The translations under genes were made by a program, and so were the position numbers. Positions 1-9,290 of a stretch of DNA of 64,000 nucleotides are shown in pieces (positions within the stretch are counted from its first letter, which is position 1; the number at the start of each line of letters is the position of its first letter). The notes beneath the pieces were generated by a model. That model did no database searches. It was given only the letters and a program-made list of their open reading frames with translations, and was not told where the DNA came from. Source of the stretch: DASUPK01 sp963724665 (GTDB taxonomy: Bacteria; Actinomycetota; Thermoleophilia; Solirubrobacterales; 70-9); contig CAVRVH010000007.1 of the NCBI GenBank assembly GCA_963724665.1, forward strand, positions 930,001 to 994,000. The letters run 5' to 3'.

Positions 1-368
1 GCCGATGTTCCGGTGATCGTGGGGGCGCCGGGTATAGCGGGACAGGAACACTAGGTCGCCGGGCTGGCTGTGCTGGCTGGCCAGCCGCGCCTTGGCGAGC
101 CGGGTGCTGAGCGCCGGGGTGACCTCGATGCAGCGCCGGGAGCGGTCGGTTTGAGTGGCACGCGCTCCCCCTTGCGGTCGAGCTGCGCCGTGAACGTCAC
201 CGTGGCACTCGCCGTATCCACGTCCGCCCAGGTGAGCCCGAGCACTTCGCCCAGGCGGGCGCCGGTCTCGGCCGCGAGCGTGAACAGCAGGCGGTAGGGC
301 TCGTCAGCCGCCGCCAGTAGCCGGTCCAGCTCTACGGGGTGTTCCGCCTCGGCGGCGCGAGCGAGCAC
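1..368 (-). pseudogene. Tyrosine recombinase (phage-type integrase), partial and frameshifted
   Basis: The minus strand encodes the start of a tyrosine recombinase catalytic domain. It contains the box-I pattern LAAETGARLGEVLGLTWADV, with the first catalytic Arg in GARLGEVL, followed by a beta-strand region. Near base 150 the frame is lost. The next frame continues sensibly as RSRRCIEVTPALSTRLAKAR and reads on to the left edge, so one base is missing or added. The remaining catalytic residues (HxxR, Tyr) would lie left of the window. In this family the enzyme integrates or excises mobile DNA at att sites. With the second integrase remnant near 19.3-20.0 kb, it suggests that this part of the chromosome has received mobile elements. 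Confidence 0.7.
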
Positions 369-711
369 ATCAGTCTCGAAGAGTTCTTCGAGGAGTGCTG
401 GCGGATCGCGCCCTCGCGGTTCGGTTGGCAGACGAAGCCATATCCCTCGGACAAGAACGGCGACCAGGCGATCCGCAACCTGTTCAGAGAGGAGGAGCTC
501 AAGGACTTCCTCAACCTCTCACCCGACCGCGGCTCGCTCCGCCTGACCGCCGAGGGCGTCGCCTGGGTCCGTGATCACCTCGACAAGCTCGACGAGCTCG
601 CTGAACAAGCGGGCCCCGAGCACCAAGCGCTCCTAGCGCCACCTGGTCGACCTCGAGAAGAGCGCGATCGGCCAGGCCCTGCTCCGCGAGGACGACCCCA
701 TGATCAGCTGA
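339..711 (+). pseudogene. Hypothetical protein fragment, frameshifted
   Basis: I do not recognise the family. The open frame gives an acidic, amphipathic protein (for example EEFFEECWRIAPSRFGWQTK) for about 100 residues. It then turns into Arg/Pro-rich nonsense after base 640. The neighbouring frame continues plausibly as RHLVDLEKSAIGQALLRED and stops at 709-711, which indicates a frameshift near 640. The first codons overlap the integrase remnant on the other strand, so the true N-terminus is probably lost at a rearrangement junction near 340-370. I read it as debris at the edge of a mobile element. No function is assigned. Confidence 0.4.
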
Positions 712-827
712 TCTGCGGGATCACTCCCGAGCACTGACCGACACGCCTCCGCCGCGCCCGCTGCCCAAGCGCCAGGACCCGCCGGCCCCCCAGGGCGCCC
801 CAGTCCTTCGGCGTCAGCCGGTGGCGC

Positions 828-1538
828 TCAGGATCCGAGCGTCAGCTTGACGGGCGTGCCCGGTGGGACTTCGGTGCCAGCGGGCGGCTTCTGTTTGGTC
901 ACCCTCTTGCCGCCCTTCTTCTTCACCTTGCCCTTGGTGCAGCCGGCAGCGAGCAGCTTCTTTTTCGCCTTCTTCACGGGCTTGCCCTTGACCGTGGGGA
1001 CGATGCAGTTGGAGACGACGGTTGCGTTGAAGCCGAGCTCTCGACTGCGGCTGGTACTCGCGGTTCTCGGTGCGGTGTTGTCGGTCAGGGGCGGAACATA
1101 GAAGTCGAAGGCGGCGCCTGGGGTGGCGTCACTATTTCCGAGAGTGGAGCTCGCGAAATCGGAGGCCAGGCCGATGCTGTCGCCCGCCTTGATCGGCAGC
1201 CTGGCGGTGAAGGTGACGATCCCCGGTCCGAGCGTTTCACCGTGTGTCGACCCCGTGCTGACGAACCCGCCGCCAGATGGGTGAAGGACCTGAAGCGTCC
1301 AGCCACCCGATGCGTTGATGACCTTCCAGCTTCTGATCTGGCCGTTGAAGGGCGCAACCAGCGTGGCGCCCGGCAGCGCGGTCTGGCGAACGGTCGCCGA
1401 GATCGCGATCTCGCTGCTCGGGAGCGCGTTGGTCAACGGGCTGCCGAGCGTGACAGTCGCGGCCTGGGCGGCGGAAGCGGCTAGGGGCGAGAGGGCCACG
1501 GCGACCCCCACGGCGGCGACTTTCAGCCTGATCGACAT
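828..1538 (-). CDS. Secreted protein with C-terminal PASTA-like domain
   Basis: A 236-residue protein with a clear signal peptide (hydrophobic run, cleavage near AASAAQA). A beta-rich domain covers about residues 28-150. After a Thr/Ser linker there is a C-terminal PASTA-like module of about 60 residues, with the pattern CIVPTVKGKPVKKAKKKL followed later by PPAGTEVPPGTPVKLTL. PASTA domains bind peptidoglycan fragments or act as spacers in kinases and penicillin-binding proteins; here the domain is on a small secreted protein. The N-terminal domain is visibly related to that of the gene just upstream (1557-2489), so the pair are tandem paralogues on the same strand, 18 bases apart. A cell-surface or wall-associated role is inferred; no enzyme motif is visible. 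Confidence 0.75.
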   Translation of the reverse strand: MSIRLKVAAVGVAVALSPLAASAAQAATVTLGSPLTNALPSSEIAISATVRQTALPGATLVAPFNGQIRSWKVINASGGWTLQVLHPSGGGFVSTGSTHGETLGPGIVTFTARLPIKAGDSIGLASDFASSTLGNSDATPGAAFDFYVPPLTDNTAPRTASTSRSRELGFNATVVSNCIVPTVKGKPVKKAKKKLLAAGCTKGKVKKKGGKRVTKQKPPAGTEVPPGTPVKLTLGS

Positions 1539-1556
1539 GGGGAAGCACCAAGACGC

Positions 1557-2489
1557 CTAGCGCTTGATCAGCCTTACCTTCATCGACTGCGTGCTCGCGC
1601 TTCCGCCGGTCGGGGTGTAGGTGATCTCGGGCCACACCTTCACCTTGCCGGTCGAGTTCAGCTTCCGCTTCTTCTTGCCCTTCGCCTTGATCAGCAACTT
1701 CACTTTGCCCGGTGCGCGTACCTGCTTCCTGGTGACGGCGGCGCTGGCGACCTTGACGCCCCTGCCCGAGCCGGTCAGCTCGCCAGGGTTCGGAACGTTG
1801 GCGGTGATCGTGGCAGTGCCCGTTTTCTTGTTGTGGGTGATCGCGTCGAGGGTGAAGGTCGAGGTGGGGTTGATTTCGGCGTTGAGCGCGATCTCGTAGG
1901 GGCTCGCGCTCCGCGGTGCGCGCCCCGGCCCACCGTCGGCGAGGCCTGGCTGCCACTCGTTACGGACGGCGGCGTTCCCCCCCACGAAGAATTCCGCCTC
2001 GGGCTCGAAGAACTCGGGGTCGCAGCAGTCGAGTCCTATGTAGTCGCCGATCCGAATCGGAAGCTGCACGCCGTAGGAGGTCGTTGCATGGATCGGGGGT
2101 GTTACCGAGGGCGAGGTGCCCGCTCCGGTGAACAGCCCGCCGCCCAGCGGCCTGATGATCCGGAAGTTGGTGACCCGCGTAGAGTCCCCGACGCGGATCC
2201 GCCACCGCACGACCGTCCCGTTCACGGGCGAGGAAAGCCCGCCGGGAGCTTGGCGGTCGGAGGCGAGCGAAACGTTGCTGAACGTCGGGCGTGGGCTGTA
2301 GTTCGCTGCGCTGTCCGGCACCCGCGCCAGGTTGCTCCCGATCGTCACCGCCGCCCCCGCCGGCGAGACGCTCCCGCCGAGCAACAGGGCCGCGAGTAAG
2401 GCGGCGGGAGCAAACCGCCCAAGGAGGCGCCGTCTCCGTCCAGCCAGTGGAGCCATCCTGGCGAACCCTTGATACATCTCACGTCCCAT
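1557..2489 (-). CDS. Secreted beta-rich hypothetical protein, paralogue of 828-1538
   Basis: A 310-residue protein with an Arg-rich N-terminus and a long hydrophobic signal segment ending near VSPAGA. The following 150 residues (pattern VTIGSNLA ... VVRWRIRVGD ... LPIRIGDYIGLDC) match the neighbour at 828-1538 in order and spacing. The PASTA tail is replaced here by a second beta domain resembling an Ig-like or invasin-like module rich in Lys (VKLLIKAKGKKKRKL). A Cys pair (DCCDPE) lies in the middle. The start near 2489 may be up to about 36 bases too early, since another Met follows at codon 5. Extracellular structural or adhesion roles are possible; none is demonstrated. Confidence 0.7.
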   Translation of the reverse strand: MGREMYQGFARMAPLAGRRRRLLGRFAPAALLAALLLGGSVSPAGAAVTIGSNLARVPDSAANYSPRPTFSNVSLASDRQAPGGLSSPVNGTVVRWRIRVGDSTRVTNFRIIRPLGGGLFTGAGTSPSVTPPIHATTSYGVQLPIRIGDYIGLDCCDPEFFEPEAEFFVGGNAAVRNEWQPGLADGGPGRAPRSASPYEIALNAEINPTSTFTLDAITHNKKTGTATITANVPNPGELTGSGRGVKVASAAVTRKQVRAPGKVKLLIKAKGKKKRKLNSTGKVKVWPEITYTPTGGSASTQSMKVRLIKR

Positions 2490-2606
2490 CTTCGTCCCCG
2501 TGGTGGGCAGCCTATATCGGGTCGGGTCGGCTGCGCAAGGGTACGCCTGTTGCGCTCTGGCGCAGACGTGTTTGGGAGCAGGCGCGCGGTATTCTCGGGG
2601 TGAGCG

Positions 2607-2939
2607 TTGACCCCCTTTGACACATCCGGCTCACGGGATGGCGGGGCGCCCTCGGAATCTGGGTTCGTGCCTCCCGTACGCGTGGAGCTGCTCGGGGGGT
2701 TCCGTGTCGAACGAATCGGCGTCGCGCGGCCGGTCGTGTGGCAGCGGCGTACTGCGAGGACGCTGACGAAGCTCCTGGCGACACACCCGCGCCACTCGCT
2801 CCACCGTGAAGAGCTTCTCGAGCTGCTCTGGCCGGGCGTCCCGGCGAAGTCAGCGCGCGAGGGATCCACGAGGGGCCCTGATGGCGGACCGGCGCGCCAG
2901 GTCGCTGATCAATTGGCCCGTGAGAATGGGGGGCAGTGA
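2607..2939 (+). pseudogene. BTAD/SARP-type regulator, truncated N-terminal fragment
   Basis: From about base 2667 (a GTG that is probably the original start) the sequence matches the winged-helix N-terminus of BTAD/SARP activators. It reads VRVELLGGFRVERIG, then RRTARTLTKLLATHPRHSLH and a LLELLWPG motif. Complete members continue with the rest of the winged helix and a helical BTAD domain, as in the gene at 7303-8512. Here the frame becomes low-complexity after about 70 residues and stops at 2939, so most of the protein is missing. It overlaps the next gene by 3 bases. It is likely a relic of a regulator whose body was deleted. Confidence 0.6.
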
Positions 2940-4057
2940 CGACGCCGAGGCGTTGGGTATCGCGCTTGGTCGGAAGCCTGGTGCTCGCGGCGATGCTGCT
3001 TGCCATTGAGTCCGGGTTAACTGCACCTGCGGCCGCAGGCGCAGTGGCATCGCCCCGGCAGACGGGCCAACCCCCCCTCTTCGCCTACTACTACATCTGG
3101 TTCGATCCCAGCTCCTGGAATCGGGCGAAGTCCGACTATCCGTTGCTTGGACGCTACTCGAGCGACGACACGACAGTGATGCGGCGTCAGATCCAGCTCG
3201 CCAAACAGGCCGGCATCGATGGCTTCATAGTGAGCTGGAAGCACACGCCGACCCTGGACGAGCGACTGGCGAAGCTGATCCGCGTCGCTGAGGCGGAGCG
3301 CTTCAAGCTGTTGGTCATCTATCAGGGGCTCGACTTCGAGCGCCGTCCGCTGCCCATCGGCAAGGTCGCCACCGACCTCGACCTTTTCAGCAGGCGCTTC
3401 GCCGCCAGCCCGGTGTTCGATGCCTTCGGGAAGCCGGTGGTGATCTGGTCGGGAAGCTGGGAATTCTCTCGCGCTGAGATGTCCTCGGTGATCGGCCATC
3501 GCCGTGATCTGCAGATTCTGGCCAGCGAGCACACGACGGGCGGCTACCGGCGCCTTGCAAGCCTCGTGGACGGGAACGCCTATTACTGGTCCTCCGTCAA
3601 CCCCGACACCTTCCCCGGTTATCGGCAGAAGCTGCGGGAGATGGGCGCGGCGGTTCATCGACACAGCGGCCTGTGGATCGCCCCGGCCGCCCCGGGGTTT
3701 GACGCTCGCCTGATCGGCGGCCACACCGTGGTGCCGCGCGCGGATGGAGAAACGTTGCGCCGCGAGTATGAGGCGGCGGTGTCCTCATCTCCCGACGCGG
3801 TCGGATTGATCAGCTGGAACGAGTTCAGCGAGAACAGCGCAATCGAGCCGAGCCGCCGGTACGGTGCGCAGGCGCTGCGGACCCTGGCCGATCTCCGCGA
3901 TGCGAAACCTCCGGCGATCGGGGATTTCGATTCCAGCGCACCGGATGGAACCGGGACGGTTGGATTGAGGGGTCTGGCGACTGTCGCGGGATTTCTGGTC
4001 CTGACGCTCGGGGGCTTCCTGGTAGTCGCGCGACGGCGACGCCCGGATCGGGGATAG
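2936..4057 (+). CDS. GH99-like glycoside hydrolase, membrane anchored
   Basis: A 373-residue protein with a signal peptide (residues about 8-35), a GH99/GH71-like TIM-barrel region and a C-terminal transmembrane helix followed by Arg residues (VVARRRRP). Family landmarks are an early FAYYYIWFDP strand, GIDGFIVSWK, and the catalytic-site motif WNEFSENSAIEP near residue 294. In related GH99 enzymes acidic residues of this motif take part in cleaving alpha-mannosides. The protein should therefore act on extracellular glycans while tethered to the membrane, but its substrate is unknown. The GTG start overlaps the preceding BTAD fragment; an ATG at codon 20 is an alternative. Confidence 0.75.
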   Translation: MTTPRRWVSRLVGSLVLAAMLLAIESGLTAPAAAGAVASPRQTGQPPLFAYYYIWFDPSSWNRAKSDYPLLGRYSSDDTTVMRRQIQLAKQAGIDGFIVSWKHTPTLDERLAKLIRVAEAERFKLLVIYQGLDFERRPLPIGKVATDLDLFSRRFAASPVFDAFGKPVVIWSGSWEFSRAEMSSVIGHRRDLQILASEHTTGGYRRLASLVDGNAYYWSSVNPDTFPGYRQKLREMGAAVHRHSGLWIAPAAPGFDARLIGGHTVVPRADGETLRREYEAAVSSSPDAVGLISWNEFSENSAIEPSRRYGAQALRTLADLRDAKPPAIGDFDSSAPDGTGTVGLRGLATVAGFLVLTLGGFLVVARRRRPDRG

Positions 4058-4084
4058 CGGCGGAGATTGGCGGAGCGGTTCGCG

Positions 4085-4738
4085 TCAGCTCGAGTCAGCC
4101 GGCGATCGCGAGGTGAGGTCAACGGCCGCGAAAGCTTTGGTCGCCGGCCGACCGTAGTCAAGGGCAGCCGCCTCGAGCAGCCGGAGGTCGACAAGGTCGA
4201 TCTCCAGCCGGCTTGACAGCTCGCGGACAGCTCGATGCTGCCGCCGACTCCAGTGCTCATAGGTCCCCAGCGCCTCGACTCGAACCCGCTCCACTCGCGT
4301 TCCTCGGGCATCCTGGACAACGCGACCGAAACAGGCGACTAATCCCGTCACGCCTCGGTGGTCGACAGTTGGGAAGTCGAGGTCAGGTCGGCCCGCCACG
4401 AAGATTCCGCAGCCACATGCAGGGTGGGGAGCGTCGTGCGGGGCCTGATGCGCTGGAGTCGAGGAACGGAACGGGGTCGGCAGGTCGCGATAGCAGTCGG
4501 CGACGTGGACCGCCTCGCTCCAACTCACCGGGAGGAATCGAGAGCGAAGCTCGGGAGCGCCGGTTTCGTCGTAGTCGATGCGCCAGGAGCGGAACCCGAT
4601 GAGAGGCCCAGGAGGTTCGGATCCGCGCCCGATGCCGTAGTCGCCCGGCCCTTCGGATACTTCAGTCGACCGTGCCGCCGCGGCTGCGCGTCTCTCTTGG
4701 ACGGCTGATCGTCGGGGATTGTCAGCGGATTCGGACAT
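4085..4738 (-). CDS. Conserved hypothetical protein with CGCG cysteine motif
   Basis: A 217-residue protein. After a charged N-terminus (about 45 residues) comes LIGFRSWRID, then a segment ending in HQAPHDAPHPACGCGIFVAG, then VTGLVACFGRVVQDARGTR. From memory, this arrangement (GF-x-x-WR, a His/Cys cluster with CGCGI, and a GRV strand) recurs in uncharacterised actinobacterial proteins, often near mobile DNA. The clustered Cys and His could bind a metal, but that is inference. There is no signal peptide or membrane segment. It is convergent with the GH99-like gene (27-base gap) and divergent from the phosphatase at 4874. Confidence 0.6.
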   Translation of the reverse strand: MSESADNPRRSAVQERRAAAAARSTEVSEGPGDYGIGRGSEPPGPLIGFRSWRIDYDETGAPELRSRFLPVSWSEAVHVADCYRDLPTPFRSSTPAHQAPHDAPHPACGCGIFVAGRPDLDFPTVDHRGVTGLVACFGRVVQDARGTRVERVRVEALGTYEHWSRRQHRAVRELSSRLEIDLVDLRLLEAAALDYGRPATKAFAAVDLTSRSPADSS

Positions 4739-4873
4739 CCGGGGGCATTAAAGGGTAGGGCAGGGCCCCGAGGGTTAACCGGTTGAGAAATTGCTCCGGG
4801 AAATGCACGTGGTTCGCATCGAGTCGGCGCTCGAGGTTGCCGCAAGTTCTGGGGCTCGGCGACCGTTATATGG

Positions 4874-7238
4874 GTGAGGGTGCACTTCGTGAAACGTGAC
4901 GCATTCCGCGTCGTCTTGGGGGCGGCTTTGGCTATTTGCCTGATCGCCGTGCCGCCGGCCACGGCGGCGACGCCGTACGCTCCTCAGCTGACCCGCTACC
5001 CGTATCTGACCGACGTGGCCGGCGGGGGCGCCACGATCAACTGGGCCACCGATCGGTCAAGCGCGTCGGCCTACGTGACCTGGGGAGCGGCGGGCGTGGA
5101 GAGCTGCACGGCGCACAGCAGATCCGCAACCAGGACCCAGATCACGGTTGGCTCGACGCCCGAGTACCAGTGGAAGGCGCGCCTCAACCTGGCGCCGGAC
5201 ACCACTTACTGCTACCGGGTCTATCTGGGGGCCACGGGATCCGGTCTCAACCTGCTCGGCTCGAATCCCTCGCCGCAGTTCGCCACCCAGCTTCCCGCCG
5301 GTTCGACGACTCCGTTCAAGTTCGCGGTGCTCGGCGACTGGGGCTCCGCCACCGCCAGCGGCAACCCCGACCAGGCGAACCTGATCGGCCAGCTCGCCTC
5401 GAGCGGGGCGCGGTTCGCGCTCTCGACCGGCGATATCGCCTATCCGGGCGGGAGCCAGACGAACTACGGCGATCTCTACCAGACCGGAGCCAATGTCAGC
5501 GCGGTGTTCGGTCCACAGTTCTGGACGGTGGCGGGCGCCTCGATGCCCGCTCTTCCCCGTTCTTGGAAACCACGGCTTGAACGCGAGCTTCCCGCTGATC
5601 TGGCCGGGTGCCTCGGCGGCCGCCGGCTCCGCTGGGCGCTTCCAGATCGACAACTACTGCTGCCTGAACGGGACGGCGTCGGCGAATTACCCGAGCGTCT
5701 GGTACGCGTTCGACGCGGGGCCCGCGCGGTTCTACATGCTGGACGCCGCCTGGGCGAACTCCAACCTCGGCACGGGCAGCCTCTATGAGAACGACTTCGA
5801 CTACCACTGGACACCCGGCAGCCCGGAGTACCAGTGGCTCGAGCACGACCTCGCCACCCATCCGGCGCAGGTCAAGTTCGCGACCTTCCACTTCCCGCTC
5901 TATTCGGCCAACGCGACCGAGACGTCGGACGCCTTCCTTCACGGTCCGAACAGTCTGGAAGGTCTGCTCAGCCGGTACGGGGTCGACATCGCGTTCAACG
6001 GCCACGCCCACATCTACGAGCGCAACAACGCGAATGGCCCCGGCGGCCTGATCAGTTACGTGACCGGGGGCGGCGGCGCACCCCTGGAGCCGGTCAGCAA
6101 GTGCAGCGTCCTTGCCGGCATCGTCGCCTACGCGATCGGCTGGTCGAATTCCAAGGCCACGGGCAGCGCCTGTGGCAGCGCGTCTCGGCCCGTTTCGTCG
6201 AGTCAGGTCTTCCACTTCCTGCTCGTCAGCGTCGCTGGGAACACGGTCACCGTCACCCCGACGGACTCGCTGGGGCGCAGCTTCGACAGCCGGACCTACG
6301 TATTTCCACCCGACATTCCGCCGCCCGACACCACGCCTCCCAGCCCGCCGGCGAGTCTCGATGCCACGGCTGTCAACTCGGGTCGCGTCAACCTGTCCTG
6401 GTCGCAGGCGACCGACAACGTGGGCGTCACCGGATACAAGATCTACCGAGACGGAGCGCTGCTGACCACCACGCTTGCGTCAGCAACCTCCTATTCGGAC
6501 ACGTCCGTCGCGGGAGGCACGACCTACCAGTACACGGTTCGCGCGGTCGACGCGGCCGGGAACGCGTCGAACCCCAGCCCCGCCGCCTCCGTGACGACCC
6601 CCAGCGACGGCTCTGTCGCGGCATCGTTCGTTCGTGACGCGACCGGCGCCGTCGACAGCGGAACGAGTTTCGATGCGCCGCTCACCTCGACCGCGGGAGA
6701 CACGCTGGTCGCCACGATCGCCGTGCAGGCCGGGGCAACCAACTCGGTGAAGTCCGTTACAGATTCGGCCGGCAACACCTGGAACAAGGGGCCGATCGGC
6801 TTCCTGTCGGGCTCCAACACCCGGTTGGAGATCTGGTTCAGCTCCGCCGCGGCGCCGGTGACCCACGTCACCGTCACGCTGTCGGCTCTTGACGCCGCGG
6901 CTGCCGACATCTCCGAGTTCACCGGCATCGCCAGCGTCCTCCCGCTTGAAGCCTCGGCCGGCCAAGGAAATGCCTCCTCAACCATCGCGTCAACGCCGTC
7001 GCTCCTTACGTCGTCCGCCGAGGACGTGATCGTCGGCGCGATCAACTACCCGACGTCCACTGTCTCGACGCTCGCATCCCCTTCGTTCACCGCGCTGACA
7101 GATTTCGCGGCCTTGGGCGTGCACGGAAGAGCGGCCTACCTGATCGCCCCGGTGGCGGGCAGCTACTCCGCGAGCTGGAGCCTGGCCGGAGCGTCAACCA
7201 GCGGGGGAGCGATCGCCGCATTTCGGACGGGTCCATAG
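4874..7238 (+). pseudogene. Purple-acid-phosphatase-like secreted metallophosphoesterase, one frameshift
   Basis: Two overlapping frames together encode one protein of about 785 residues: signal peptide, N-terminal fibronectin-like domain typical of purple acid phosphatases (residues 30-140), calcineurin-like phosphoesterase domain, FnIII domain (SWSQATDNVGVTGYKIYRDG) and a C-terminal beta domain. Metal-binding motifs are split between the frames: AVLGDWGS and STGDIAYPGG in the first, VLGNHG, TFHFPLYS and NGHAHIYER in the second. The break is near 5545-5552, where one extra base separates ASMP from LFPVLGNHG. All motifs survive, so this is either recent decay or a sequence error. The intact enzyme would hydrolyse phosphate esters outside the cell. 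The start is GTG at 4874. Confidence 0.75.
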
Positions 7239-7302
7239 CCGACGCTTTCGTGCTTTAAGACGGCCGAGACAGTCCCTCGAAGTCTGTAGCCGAGGAGGCC
7301 GG

Positions 7303-8512
7303 TCAGGCGGTGATGTCAGAGAGCCGGAATTCCGGCTCCTCTCCGAACTCGTCCATGAGCCGCCTGCGGAAGGCACCGTACCGGCGCTGCGCCTCGCTGC
7401 GGTGACCCTGCTCGAGATAGGTCCGGATCAGAGTCTGGTGGACATCCGAGTCGAGCGGCTGCAGGCTCGCGTAGCGCTCGAGGTTCCTTGTGGCCGCCGA
7501 GAGCTCACGCCTGGCGAGATGGTGCTCGACGAGCGCGTCCAGGGCATGGCAGGCGAGGTTTCGCATCGTGTCGCGCTCCTCAAAGGCCCACTCGGCGAAG
7601 GGCTCCTCCGCAAAGAGGTCTCCCCTGTAGAGGTCCATCGCCCGATCGAGGCACGAAATGGCCCGCGAGCGCCCCGCGGGGGTCTCGGCAGAGGTCTCGA
7701 GCCCGGCTGAGACCAGCGCCTCGAACTCGTCGAGGTCAACGTAGACCTGGCGGTCAAGACAGTACGTGCCGTTGACCGAGTGAATGAACCCGGAGTTCGA
7801 TCTCGGCACACGATGCGGATCGAGTAGCTCGCGCAGGACGTGAACGAAGTAACGTGCCGTGTTCTCCCCTGAGGCTCCGGCGCTTGGCCAAAGCGCCTCG
7901 ACAAGCTCGTACACGTGGGCCGGCCGGCCACGCTGGCAGATCAGGTACTTGAGCAAGTGGCCGGGCCGGTGCAGAAGCCAGTCCCCCTCGATCGTCGTCT
8001 CCCTGGTCTCGACGAGGGTGGTGCCCAGGGCGCGGATACGGAGCTGCGGCTCTCCCATCCAATGGGGCTCGGTGCGTCGCCGCCGGTCTCCGAGCCTGGC
8101 GGGGCGCAGGTGCATCACCAGCCGCGAGCTCCCCGGGCTCGTGCGCGCCGCGGTGATCCAGATCGCGCTCTGGCGGAATGTCGACGCGCACCTCGGGCAG
8201 TGGGGTTTCGGATTCGGCGGCGAGACTCGCTATGCAATTGGTTGCCAACGGCTGGTTGTGGTTACAGCCGAACAGCAAGCAGCAGGTCGCGTTCTCGGGC
8301 CAGTTGCCGTGGCTGGCGACGACGATCTCCCGTGCCGTCTCGTTCACCTCGAGGACGACTCCCTTGAGGTCGGTGATGATGATCCCGAAGCGCAAACTGT
8401 CAGCAACCTCACCGACCGGCCGTGAGGTCTCATACGGCGGTGCGGACTCCCGGGAGGAAATAGACCTCGTCTTCGAGATAGAGATAGAGAGTGCCTCGTC
8501 TTCGAAAATCAA
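7303..8512 (-). pseudogene. PAS-BTAD transcriptional regulator, one frameshift
   Basis: The first frame (from 8512) carries a PAS domain (ADSLRFGIIITDLKGVVLEV) with a Cys-rich motif CCLLFGCNHNQPLATNC at about residues 77-93. After VRVDIPPE, near 8166-8175, the reading moves to the other frame. That frame has a winged helix (LLHRPGHLLKYLICQRGRPA, VEALWPS) and a helical BTAD domain ending near 7303. Together they form a PAS sensor fused to a SARP-type activator, an arrangement I associate with Thermoleophilia. A ligand or redox cue read by the Cys-rich PAS loop is inferred. It is the most intact BTAD gene here, compared with the fragment at 2607-2939. Confidence 0.75.
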
Positions 8513-8624
8513 GTAACGGGGCCCCCCATTTACGACCCTATTTAGGTGCTATTTGGGTCGGCGCTGTCAATTCGTACTTTCGTCCAAAAGGTAGCGATGC
8601 CGCCCCTCCCCTCCGGTCACATGC

Positions 8625-9290
8625 CTACTCGTCGCCGATGACCGCGTTCATCAGCAAATCTTCCGCTGCGGAGTTCGCGGCTTTCTCCGAGTCCGGGGGC
8701 GGAATCCCATGCCATCTCTCGTTGAGCGTGGTGACGGCCTCTGACCGTGAGCGAACCCCCAGCCTTGTGAACAGCGCCGAGAGATGGCTCTTGGCGGTGT
8801 TCTCGGAGACCGACAGCCTGCGAGCGATCTCGGCGTTCGTGAGACCAAGAGCCAGAAGATTGAGGATCTGCGCCTGCCGACGCGGCAGATCCCCCGAGAC
8901 GCCGCGGGGTCGCCTCGTCGGCTGGACAACAACCTGCCCGCACCGTGCGGCATCGATCGTCGGGGTGAGTGATGCTTCGAGGTCTGCCTCGTCGACGGTC
9001 CCGTCGACACCTGCCGTGAGGAGTCTGGCGACGTCGGTGGGCTGGCTGTGGGGAATGATTACGACGACGCAGATAGGACCATGGCGACGGCGCAGGGAAG
9101 TCAGCGTCCTGCGAGGAGGAATCGCCAGCGCGGCCAGTTGTGCGACAAGGACCTCGGTCGCCCCGACCTCCAGATCCGTGATCGATCTCGCCTGTGTTGC
9201 ACCCGAGTAGTCGGAGTCTCGCAGGACGGCGCCGATTCTCATGCCAAGCAGCTCGTCCCGGCTCACGACCGCCACCCGCGCGGGATTCAC
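8625..9290 (-). CDS. LuxR-family response-regulator-like protein
   Basis: A 221-residue protein with an N-terminal receiver-like fold (VAVVSRDELLGMRIGAVL) and a C-terminal LuxR/NarL helix-turn-helix (ILNLLALGLTNAEIARRLSV, then ENTAKSHLSALFTRLGVRSR) at about residues 145-200. The usual receiver phosphate-acceptor Asp is not evident: the equivalent region reads TEVLVAQLAAL. The domain is therefore probably degenerate and not a histidine-kinase target. Its start overlaps the end of the paralogue at 9287-9994 by 4 bases (ATGA), so the two are translationally coupled. Likely targets are the adjacent surface-protein genes, by position only. Confidence 0.85.
   Translation of the reverse strand: MNPARVAVVSRDELLGMRIGAVLRDSDYSGATQARSITDLEVGATEVLVAQLAALAIPPRRTLTSLRRRHGPICVVVIIPHSQPTDVARLLTAGVDGTVDEADLEASLTPTIDAARCGQVVVQPTRRPRGVSGDLPRRQAQILNLLALGLTNAEIARRLSVSENTAKSHLSALFTRLGVRSRSEAVTTLNERWHGIPPPDSEKAANSAAEDLLMNAVIGDE

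Noticed and set aside
1237..1956. Arg/Gln/Asp-rich minus-strand frame across the two secreted paralogues
   Set aside because: Low-complexity shadow frame. The two proteins with signal peptides on the same strand explain this DNA.
3103..3115. A GGTTCGATCC stretch resembling a tRNA T-loop
   Set aside because: It lies inside the GH99-like coding sequence and no acceptor or D-arm surrounds it.
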